NCBI GenBank assembly: GCA_937988865.1
Contig: CALKHV010000048.1
Coordinates: 1 to 8,074, forward strand
Source: an uncultured Propionibacteriaceae bacterium
GTDB taxonomy: Bacteria > Actinomycetota > Actinomycetes > Propionibacteriales > Propionibacteriaceae
DNA: 8,074 bases
Reading direction: 5' to 3'
Shown piece after piece: positions 1 through 5,332 of this stretch; the stretch's first letter is position 1, and each line of letters begins with the position of its first letter. The position numbers and the translations under genes are program-made. Under the pieces are notes generated by a model. It searched no databases. It was not told where the DNA came from and worked only from the letters and a program-made list of their open reading frames with translations.

Positions 1-157
1 CGGCCTGGAGGACGTGCGCGAGGTCGCGCGTCTCGCCGTTGACACGCATCGCGACGATCGAACGGTCGTCGCCGAAGAGGTCGAGTCCGGTGGCCGAGGT
101 CTCGACCACCTGCTCGCTGGAATGGCCTGCGCGAACGACGGTGATGGAGACGGACAA
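1..157 (-). CDS. thrS: Threonyl-tRNA synthetase, N-terminal fragment (TGS-type domain), cut by window edge
   Basis: On the minus strand a TTG at 157-155 opens a frame with no stop to the window edge (52 codons). GAGAGG lies 8 nt before the TTG; no ATG or GTG occurs in frame near it. The peptide begins (M)SVSITVVRAG and contains VAMRVNGETRDL around residues 36-47. This fits the small ubiquitin-like TGS domain at the N-terminus of threonyl-tRNA synthetases, where a 'VNG..RDL' strand-turn is typical. ThrRS charges tRNA-Thr in the cytoplasm; the editing and catalytic domains lie outside the window. The gene follows the kinase on the same strand after a 127-nt gap with hairpins and a possible -10 (TATGGT, minus strand, 190-185), so it probably has its own promoter. 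The TGS domain also occurs in RelA/SpoT and some GTPases, but not normally this close to the N-terminus. The identification rests on a short fragment. Confidence 0.6.
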   Translation of the reverse strand, partial: MSVSITVVRAGHSSEQVVETSATGLDLFGDDRSIVAMRVNGETRDLAHVLQA

Positions 158-224
158 CGGTGTTTCCTCTCAAAGGGCGGCGCGACCATACCGGGGCCGG
201 GACGCGGGGTGTGCTGCCCATTCT

Positions 225-241
225 GCCCGATGCCTTCGGGC
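225..241 (-). terminator. Hairpin between kinase and thrS, possible terminator
   Basis: A perfect 6-bp inverted repeat with a 5-nt loop (GCCCGA-TGCCT-TCGGGC on plus) lies about 45 nt beyond the kinase stop. A second, weaker one (ATGGG/CCCAT, 255-259 with 266-270) lies between them. Neither has a U-run, so termination is only suggested by position. The gap 158-284 holds no gene that I can support. Confidence 0.3.
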
Positions 242-284
242 GGACGCCATGTGGATGGGCTCCGCCCCATACTGGGCGTGCCGA

Positions 285-1127
285 CTAGGCGAACGCCGCC
301 GCGTGGGCCTCGAAGGCTGCTCCGATGATGCCGCTGTCGTTCTCCATGCGGGCCCTCACGACGGGAGCCTCGAGCTGGAGCAGCGGAAGGAACCGATCGG
401 CATCGTGGCTGATCCCGCCACCGATGATGACCAGGTCGGGCCACAGCAAGCTCTCGGCGTAGGTGAGGTACTCCTGGAGCCGTGACACCCACTGCGCCCA
501 GGAGAGGTTCTCGCGGACGCGAGCCGCGGCCGACGCCCAGGGGCAGCAGTCGAAGCCGTCGATCGTGAGGTGTCCGAACTCGGTGTTCGGCACCAGGTGA
601 CCGTCGACGAACAACGCGGAGCCGACTCCCGTTCCCAGCGTGACGACCAGCACCACGCCCTTCACGTCCCGGCCGGCTCCGAGCGCGATTTCGGCGAGCC
701 CTGCAGCGTCCGCGTCGTTGAGCATCGTGGCCGGGACGCCGAGTGCCTCGCGGAACAGGGTGTCGGCGTTGGTGCCGATCCACGCCGGGTCGATGTTCGT
801 CGCCGTGCGCACGACGCAGTTGCGGACCACCGCAGGAATGGTCACGCCGACCGGGGCGTCGGCCGGCACATCGCCGAAGTGGGCCCGCATGGCGCGCACG
901 GCGATCGCCACCGCTTCGGGGGTGGCGGGTTGAGGCGTCGCGATGTAGTGACGGGGTGCTGTCAGGGCTCCGGTGCGGATGTCGACGGGAGCGCCCTTGA
1001 TCCCCGTGCCCCCGATGTCGATGCCGATCGCCACCGGGTTCAGATCAACGACCGATGAGGTTGGGTCTGACGAGGTTGAAACTGACGAGGTTGACACTGA
1101 CGATGTTGAGACTGACGGCGCTGACAA
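285..1127 (-). CDS. ppgK: ROK-family sugar kinase of the polyphosphate glucokinase (PpgK) type
   Basis: PpgK phosphorylates glucose to glucose-6-phosphate in the cytoplasm using polyphosphate and/or ATP. The start is taken as TTG at 1127 because GGAAGGA (1140-1134) sits 6 nt before it, giving 280 aa; a GTG at 1142 is in frame but has no good ribosome site. Residues about 1-25 are a Ser/Thr-rich tail made by a tandem repeat. The kinase core then follows: phosphate loop IGIDIGGTGIKG (about 34-45), WIGTN (116-120), catalytic-Asp motif LNDADAAGLAE (136-146), TLGTGVGSALF (163-173), PNTEFGH (180-186), and WPDLVIIGGGIS (229-240). Mycobacterial PpgK, as I remember it, matches all of these. One odd point: where family members usually have an acidic/basic stretch before 'AS', this protein has CCPW (194-197). 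The gene lies 24 nt after the deoR-type regulator, so it is probably co-transcribed, which suggests a dedicated kinase for the GRE pathway rather than only housekeeping glucokinase. Sub-family is confident; substrate is not. Confidence 0.9.
   Translation of the reverse strand: MSAPSVSTSSVSTSSVSTSSDPTSSVVDLNPVAIGIDIGGTGIKGAPVDIRTGALTAPRHYIATPQPATPEAVAIAVRAMRAHFGDVPADAPVGVTIPAVVRNCVVRTATNIDPAWIGTNADTLFREALGVPATMLNDADAAGLAEIALGAGRDVKGVVLVVTLGTGVGSALFVDGHLVPNTEFGHLTIDGFDCCPWASAAARVRENLSWAQWVSRLQEYLTYAESLLWPDLVIIGGGISHDADRFLPLLQLEAPVVRARMENDSGIIGAAFEAHAAAFA
1057..1116 (-). repeat. Four 15-bp tandem repeats encoding the N-terminal tail of the kinase
   Basis: Four adjacent 15-bp units (1057-1071, 1072-1086, 1087-1101, 1102-1116) follow a GANGTTGNNNCTGAC pattern on plus. 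A fifth, degenerate partial unit (GGCGCTGAC) continues to 1125. Fifteen bases is five codons, so the kinase gains SVSTS-type pentapeptides without a frame change. The repeat ends where the conserved kinase core begins and sits just inside the chosen start. It could expand or contract by slippage. A role as a DNA or mRNA binding site is possible but unsupported. Confidence 0.9.
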
Positions 1128-1133
1128 GGACGG

Positions 1134-1140
1134 TCCTTCC
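1134..1140 (-). promoter_or_regulatory. Ribosome binding site that sets the kinase start
   Basis: GGAAGGA on the minus strand, followed by CCGTCC and TTG. It selects the TTG at 1127 over the upstream GTG at 1142, which itself overlaps the Shine-Dalgarno sequence. Confidence 0.65.
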
Positions 1141-1151
1141 ACGTTGAAGAC

Positions 1152-1928
1152 TCATCGGATTCTGACGCCGTCCTGGTTGGCCGGCACCTTGCTCATCAGG
1201 ACACCCGAACCGGTGAGTTGTTCCTGAATGGGGTGCGGCATCCCGCTGTCGGTCACGACGCGGCTGACGGCGTCCGCGGGCAGAAGTGGTACGGCTCCCT
1301 GGCGAGGGAACTTCAGTGACTCGGTCAGGACGATGACGTCGCGTGCCTGTCTGGCCATGGCCTTGACCACGGCGGCACGCAGGTGATTGCTGCCCGTGAA
1401 CCCAGACTCGACGGTGTAGCCGTCGATGCCGATGAACAACTGGTCGACGTGGAAGTTCTGCAGGCACTGCTCGACCAGCGGACCAACGGTCACCTGGGAT
1501 TCAGGCTGGTAGTCGCCCCCCAGCAGAACGATGGACGCGCCTTGCGCCGTGCGGACGTAGTCGGCGATGAATGCCGAGTTCGTGATGATCGTGACTCCGC
1601 GTTTCGTCTTCGCGATCTCGTTCGCCAGCAGGGCGCAGCACGACCCCGATTCGATCATGACGGTGCTGCCGTTCGGCACGAGATCGGCGGCGGCGGCCGC
1701 GATCCGGCGCTTGAGGTCGTAGTGGAAAGCCAGGCGGCTGAGCAGGTTGTCCGGCGCGATCGCCACGGCGAAGCCGTGCTGGCGCTGGATCAGACCCTTC
1801 TTCTCCAGCCCGTCGAGGTCCTTGCGAACGGTGACCTGCGACACGGCGAACATCCCGGCAAGCTCACTGACGTCGACTCGCTCGTTGTCGATGACGTACT
1901 CGAGGATCTTTGATCGCCGATCGGACAC
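1152..1928 (-). CDS. DeoR-family transcriptional regulator, probable repressor responding to a sugar phosphate
   Basis: DeoR-family proteins bind DNA through an N-terminal winged helix and release it when a phosphorylated sugar binds the C-terminal domain. The start is taken as GTG at 1928 (258 aa) because AGGAAGGGA (1944-1936) lies 7 nt upstream; an ATG at 1952 and a GTG at 1961 are in frame but would add residues ahead of the normal domain start. The winged helix covers about 3-55: RRSKILEYV, then VDVSELAGMFAVSQVTVRKDL, then a KGLIQRQHG wing. The sensor domain covers about 72-230 with VTIITNS (112-118), IVLLGGDYQ (133-141), FIGIDGY (165-171) and GFTG. It is divergent from the activase/GRE genes and heads the operon with the kinase. 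The 16-bp near-palindrome at 1977-1992 is the likely operator, giving autoregulation and control of both arms. The natural inducer is not visible from sequence; an anhydrohexitol phosphate would fit the neighbours. Confidence 0.92.
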   Translation of the reverse strand: MSDRRSKILEYVIDNERVDVSELAGMFAVSQVTVRKDLDGLEKKGLIQRQHGFAVAIAPDNLLSRLAFHYDLKRRIAAAAADLVPNGSTVMIESGSCCALLANEIAKTKRGVTIITNSAFIADYVRTAQGASIVLLGGDYQPESQVTVGPLVEQCLQNFHVDQLFIGIDGYTVESGFTGSNHLRAAVVKAMARQARDVIVLTESLKFPRQGAVPLLPADAVSRVVTDSGMPHPIQEQLTGSGVLMSKVPANQDGVRIR

Positions 1929-1935
1929 TGGACGG

Positions 1936-1944
1936 TCCCTTCCT
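1936..1944 (-). promoter_or_regulatory. Ribosome binding site that sets the regulator start
   Basis: AGGAAGGGA on the minus strand, 7 nt before GTG at 1928. The segment resembles the kinase ribosome site (GGAAGG, optional G, ACCGTCC, then the start region), which supports both non-ATG start choices. Confidence 0.6.
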
Positions 1945-1951
1945 GCCTGCA

Positions 1952-1979
1952 TTGACTCCACTACGAACCATAGTATGCT
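1952..1979 (+). promoter_or_regulatory. Probable promoter of the activase-GRE operon
   Basis: TTGACT (1952-1957), a 16-nt spacer and TATGCT (1974-1979) form a good match to a vegetative sigma promoter. Transcription would start near 1986, inside the palindrome at 1977-1992, leaving about a 50-nt leader before the activase ATG at 2036. Its elements interleave with the minus-strand candidate. Confidence 0.6.
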
Positions 1980-1996
1980 TACGTACGAAAGCTCAA
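1967..1996 (-). promoter_or_regulatory. Candidate promoter of the deoR-kinase operon
   Basis: On the minus strand TTGAGC (1996-1991), an 18-nt spacer and TATGGT (1972-1967) give a weaker promoter match. TACTAT (1975-1970) is an alternative -10 with a 15-nt spacer. The near-palindrome lies between the two boxes. Confidence 0.4.
1977..1992. promoter_or_regulatory. Near-palindromic operator candidate for the DeoR-type regulator
   Basis: GCTTACGTACGAAAGC is a 16-bp inverted repeat in which 7 of 8 base pairs match around the centre CGTACG. The right-arm sequence TACGAA recurs in direct orientation at 1962-1967, 22 bp (about two helical turns) upstream of its copy at 1984-1989. The palindrome covers the plus-strand start point and the spacer of the minus-strand promoter, as expected for a repressor controlling both. 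Binding by this regulator is inferred from position. Confidence 0.55.
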
Positions 1997-2035
1997 GTGA
2001 TTTGTATTGAAAGTCATCGTGTGAAGGGACGCGGG

Positions 2036-2815
2036 ATGCCAGAGGACGTCGGACGTATCTTCGACATCCAGAAGTTCTCGCTCCATGACGGCCCCGGGAT
2101 CAGGACCGTCGTCTTCCTCAAGGGCTGCCCGATGGGTTGCGCCTGGTGCTCCAACCCGGGCTCCCGCAAGTTGCGCGTCCTACCGGTCCGGGACCCCGAC
2201 AACCCCAGCGTCTTCACCGCCGACAGCCGCGACTACTCCATCGATGAAGTGATCCGCGTCTGCCTGCAGGACCTGCCCTTCTACGAGGAGTCGGGCGGTG
2301 GCGTCACCTTGTCGGGCGGCGAGGCCATGGTGCAGCACCAGTTCACCACCCGACTCCTGCGCAAGCTGAAGGCCCGCGGCATCCACACGGCGATCGAGAC
2401 CACCGGCTACGCATCCCCCGGCATCTTCCGCAAGATCGTCGCCGCGGTCGACCTGCTGATCATCGACGTGAAGCACCACGACCGAAAGCTCCACAAGCAG
2501 TGGACGACCGTCAGCAACGAGCTCCCCCTCCGGAATCTGGCGTGGGCCCTCGATGCCGGGGCGGAGGTGCTCGTACGGATCCCCGTCATCCCCGGTGTGA
2601 ATGCCCGGTGCGAGGACGCTGAGGCCTTCAGCCGGCTGCTTGCACCCCTGGGCGTCCGGGACGTCCAGCTGCTGCCCTTCCACCAGTTCGGTGAACGCAA
2701 GTACGAACTTCTGGGTTGGGACTACCGGATGTCCGGCGTCCCTCCCCTCCACGAGGAGGACCTCACGGAATACGTGAGAACCTTCGACAACTTCGGCGTC
2801 CACGCCTTCTTCTAG
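2036..2815 (+). CDS. Glycyl radical enzyme activating enzyme (radical SAM, PflA-like short form)
   Basis: The activase uses a [4Fe-4S] cluster and S-adenosylmethionine to place the glycyl radical on its partner GRE, here surely the next gene, 21 nt downstream. ATG at 2036 is chosen because AAGGGA lies 6 nt upstream and the protein then starts at the conserved region (259 aa). Visible motifs: RIFDIQKFSLHDGPGIRT (7-24), the cluster-binding CX3CX2C at C31, C35 and C38, SGGGVTLSGGE (86-96), IETTGY (120-125), DVKHHD (144-149), RIPVIPGVN (181-189) and LLPFHQFGERKY (212-223). Many non-PFL activases, including E. coli YbiY as I recall it, carry a ferredoxin-like insert with extra cysteine clusters after the first motif. 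Here that stretch is only about 25 residues and has no cysteine between C38 and C76. Activase function is very likely; the name PflA is avoided because the partner is not a pyruvate formate-lyase. Confidence 0.95.
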   Translation: MPEDVGRIFDIQKFSLHDGPGIRTVVFLKGCPMGCAWCSNPGSRKLRVLPVRDPDNPSVFTADSRDYSIDEVIRVCLQDLPFYEESGGGVTLSGGEAMVQHQFTTRLLRKLKARGIHTAIETTGYASPGIFRKIVAAVDLLIIDVKHHDRKLHKQWTTVSNELPLRNLAWALDAGAEVLVRIPVIPGVNARCEDAEAFSRLLAPLGVRDVQLLPFHQFGERKYELLGWDYRMSGVPPLHEEDLTEYVRTFDNFGVHAFF

Positions 2816-2836
2816 TTCAACGCAAGAGAGGATCCC

Positions 2837-5275
2837 ATGAGCACGTTGGTCGATTCGACGGTGAATGTCGAGGGCCCCCACTTCGGCCGATTGACCCCCA
2901 GAATGGCGGCCTGGCGTGAGGAGTTGATGGAGACCCCGCAGTCGGTGTGCGTCGAGCGGGCCATGCTGACGACCGAAACCTACCGGCAGCACCAGGGTGA
3001 GCCGATGGTGTTGCGGCGCGCGCTGATGCTGAAGAACGTGCTCGAGAACATGTCCATCTTCATCGAGCCCGCAACGTTGATCTGCGGGAACCAGGCGTCC
3101 GCGAACCGCGCGGCCCCGATCATGCCCGAGTACGCGATGGATTGGGTCATCGCCGAACTGGATGAGTTCGACCAGCGCCCCGGTGACCGTTTCACGATCA
3201 CCGAGGATGCCAAGGAACAGTTGCGCGGCATCGCGCCCTATTGGGAGCACAACACCCTCAAGGACCGGGGGCTGAGCCTGATGCCGCCGGCCAGTCGACA
3301 GTTCTACGATCTGGGCATCATTCATCCCGAGGGCAACATCACCTCGGGCGATGCCCACATCGCTGTGTACTACGAGCGGGTTCTTGCCGAAGGACTGAGC
3401 GGCTACCTGGCCCGCACCGCAGCCCTGCTCGCCGCGCTCGACCTCACCGAGCCCGATCAGCTCAGGAAGTCGTTCTTCTACCGCTCGGTGCACATTGCTC
3501 TCACCGCCGTGATCGACTTCGCCCACCGCTATTCAGCGCTGGCCGCGGACCTCGCCTCGTGCGAGCCCGACGAGGCCCGCCGGGCCGAACTGGTCGAGAT
3601 GAGCCGCGTCCTCGCCAAGGTGCCCGAGCACCCCGCCGATACCTTCGCCGAGGCGGTGCAGGCGGTCTGGCTGGTTCAGCTGACCCTCCAGATCGAATCC
3701 AACGGTCACAGCCTCTCCTACGGTCGGTTCGACCAGTTCATGAACCGCTTCTACGAGGCCGACCTCGAGGCCGGACGCATCACGCCTGACCAGGCCACGG
3801 AACTACTGACGAACCTGTGGCTCAAGACCATGACGCTGGCCAAGATCCGCGGCTGGTCACACACCCGCTTCAGCGCCGGTGGCCCGCTCTACCAGAACGT
3901 GACCGTCGGGGGGCAGACGCCCGAGGGCCTCGACGCGGTCAATCCGCTGTCGTACCTGGTGCTCCGCTCGGTCGCCCAGACGAGGCTCCCCCAGCCCAAC
4001 CTGACGGTTCGCTACCACAGGGGCCTCGCTGACGACTTCATGATGGAATGCATCGAGGTCATGCGGCTCGGCTTCGGAATGCCCGCGTTCAACAGCGACG
4101 AGGTCATCATTCCGTCCCTGATCAACAAGGGTGTCGAGAAGTCGGACGCCTACAACTACTCTGCGATCGGCTGCGTGGAAGTCGCAGTCCCCGGCAAGTG
4201 GGGCTACCGCTGCACCGGCATGAGTTTCCTCAACTTCCCCAAGACGCTGCTCACGGCGATGAACAACGGCGTCGATCCCAAGTCAGGGGAATTGATCGCT
4301 ACACCGGTGAAGAGCTTCACCGCGATGACCAATTTCGACGAGCTCATGGAAGCCTGGGACGTGACGGTCCGGGAATTCCAGCGTCATGCCGTGATCCTGG
4401 ACTCGGCGTGCGACATCGCCCTGGAGGAGAACGTCGCCGACATCCTCTGCTCGGCTTTGGTCGAGGACTGCCTGGGACGAGGCAAGCCCATCAAGGAGGG
4501 CGGCGCCGTCTACGACTTCATCTCCGGTCTGCAGGTCGGCATCGCCAACCTCGGTGACTCCCTGGCAGCGATCAAGAAGTGCGTCTTCGACGATCGCACC
4601 ATCACGAGCACCGAGTTGTGGGACGCCCTGATGAACGACTTCGCCGGCGTCCGGGGCAAGGAGATCCAGGCTGCCCTGGCGAATGCCCCGAAATACGGCA
4701 ACGACGACGACTACGTCGACGAGTTGCTCGTGCAGGCATATGACAGTTGCATCGACGAAATCTTCAAGCACCACAACACCCGCTACGGTCGGGGCCCGAT
4801 CGGTGGCGGCTACTACGCCGGGACCTCCTCGATCTCGGCCAACGTCCCGCAGGGGGCCAGCACCATGGCGACACCGGACGGCCGGAACGCCGGCCAGCCG
4901 CTGGCCGAAGGCTGCTCCCCCAGCCACGGCGCTGACACCCACGGACCGACGGCCGTCTTCAAGTCTGTCTCCAAGCTCGACACCGCGCGGATCACCGGTG
5001 GGGTCCTGCTCAACCAGAAGGTCACGCCCCAGGTGCTGGCCAAAGAGGCAGACCGCAAGAAGTTGATCCTGCTGCTGCGCACCTTCTTCAACCGGCTCGA
5101 CGGGTTCCACGTGCAGTACAACGTCGTCGACCGGGCGACCCTGTTGGACGCCCAGGTGCACCCCGAGCGGCACCGCGACCTGATCGTGCGCGTCGCGGGC
5201 TACAGTGCGTTCTTCAACGTCTTGTCCAGGGCAACCCAGGACGACATCATTGCCCGTACCGAACAAACGCTGTAA
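2837..5275 (+). CDS. ybiW: Glycyl radical enzyme, YbiW-like; candidate 1,5-anhydroglucitol-6-phosphate lyase
   Basis: GREs run radical chemistry under anaerobic conditions using a stable glycyl radical and an active-site thiyl radical. GAGAGG lies 5 nt before the ATG (812 aa). The active-site loop SAIGCVEVAVPGKWGYR carries Cys446 with Glu448, the C-x-E arrangement of dehydratase/lyase GREs, not the paired cysteines of pyruvate formate-lyase. The glycyl radical loop is VRVAGYSAFFNVL with Gly788, 24 residues before the end. The protein agrees with remembered E. coli YbiW (810 aa) through long stretches, such as IGNQAS-like and GNITSGDAH early, LQIESNGHS, PLYQNVTVGGQ, APKYGNDDD, GGYYAGTSSISANVP and the C-terminal QDDIIARTE. 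PflD has a different active-site surround. YbiW is reported to cleave the ring C-O bond of 1,5-anhydroglucitol-6-phosphate to 1-deoxyfructose-6-phosphate. That this protein does the same is inference; many databases would label it formate acetyltransferase or glycerol dehydratase. Confidence 0.93.
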   Translation: MSTLVDSTVNVEGPHFGRLTPRMAAWREELMETPQSVCVERAMLTTETYRQHQGEPMVLRRALMLKNVLENMSIFIEPATLICGNQASANRAAPIMPEYAMDWVIAELDEFDQRPGDRFTITEDAKEQLRGIAPYWEHNTLKDRGLSLMPPASRQFYDLGIIHPEGNITSGDAHIAVYYERVLAEGLSGYLARTAALLAALDLTEPDQLRKSFFYRSVHIALTAVIDFAHRYSALAADLASCEPDEARRAELVEMSRVLAKVPEHPADTFAEAVQAVWLVQLTLQIESNGHSLSYGRFDQFMNRFYEADLEAGRITPDQATELLTNLWLKTMTLAKIRGWSHTRFSAGGPLYQNVTVGGQTPEGLDAVNPLSYLVLRSVAQTRLPQPNLTVRYHRGLADDFMMECIEVMRLGFGMPAFNSDEVIIPSLINKGVEKSDAYNYSAIGCVEVAVPGKWGYRCTGMSFLNFPKTLLTAMNNGVDPKSGELIATPVKSFTAMTNFDELMEAWDVTVREFQRHAVILDSACDIALEENVADILCSALVEDCLGRGKPIKEGGAVYDFISGLQVGIANLGDSLAAIKKCVFDDRTITSTELWDALMNDFAGVRGKEIQAALANAPKYGNDDDYVDELLVQAYDSCIDEIFKHHNTRYGRGPIGGGYYAGTSSISANVPQGASTMATPDGRNAGQPLAEGCSPSHGADTHGPTAVFKSVSKLDTARITGGVLLNQKVTPQVLAKEADRKKLILLLRTFFNRLDGFHVQYNVVDRATLLDAQVHPERHRDLIVRVAGYSAFFNVLSRATQDDIIARTEQTL

Positions 5276-5296
5276 TCACTTCGCAGGACCCTCACA

Positions 5297-5314
5297 GGCC
5301 AGCGTTGACTGGCC
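5297..5314 (+). other. Intercistronic hairpin between GRE and oxidoreductase
   Basis: GGCCAG-CGTTGA-CTGGCC is a perfect 6-bp inverted repeat in the 57-nt gap. CTTTCC, not a clean U-run, follows. It may act as a partial terminator or as a barrier protecting the upstream mRNA, lowering expression of the oxidoreductase relative to the GRE. Confidence 0.45.
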
Positions 5315-5326
5315 CTTTCCGAAAGG
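5314..5326 (+). promoter_or_regulatory. Shine-Dalgarno of the oxidoreductase, embedded in an inverted repeat
   Basis: GAAAGG (5321-5326) is the ribosome site, 6 nt before ATG 5333 and 3 nt before ATG 5330. Directly upstream CCTTTC (5314-5319) is its exact complement, so a 5-bp stem with a 3-nt loop could hide it. This stem shares base 5314 with the preceding hairpin, so the two structures would compete. Confidence 0.4.
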
Positions 5327-5332
5327 CTCATG

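Noticed and set aside
158..284. T-box riboswitch upstream of thrS
   Set aside because: The gap is only 127 nt, and I could not find a T-box bulge or specifier-loop structure; only short hairpins are present.
1057..1116. CRISPR array
   Set aside because: Units are 15 bp and contiguous with no spacers, and lie within a coding frame.
1929..1961. Longer DeoR regulator starting at ATG 1952 or GTG 1961
   Set aside because: The added residues precede the normal winged-helix start and include the ribosome site of GTG 1928.
1910..2035. N-terminal extension of the activase from an ATG at 1910
   Set aside because: It would place the coding region across both promoters and the regulator start; the extra residues resemble no activase, whereas ATG 2036 has a good ribosome site.
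2180..3526. A long minus-strand open frame (448 codons) opposite the activase and GRE
   Set aside because: It is antisense to two strongly recognised genes, has a low-complexity Gly/Val/Asp/His-rich product with no domain, and spans both genes; a typical shadow of high-GC coding DNA.
4283..5266. A minus-strand open frame of 327 codons opposite the GRE C-terminal half
   Set aside because: Antisense to the most conserved part of the GRE, Val/Asp/Gly-rich, without recognisable motifs.
2837..5275. Pyruvate formate-lyase (PflB) or choline TMA-lyase (CutC)
   Set aside because: There is no adjacent-cysteine active site as in PflB, and no microcompartment or CutC-type neighbours; the loop context fits YbiW.
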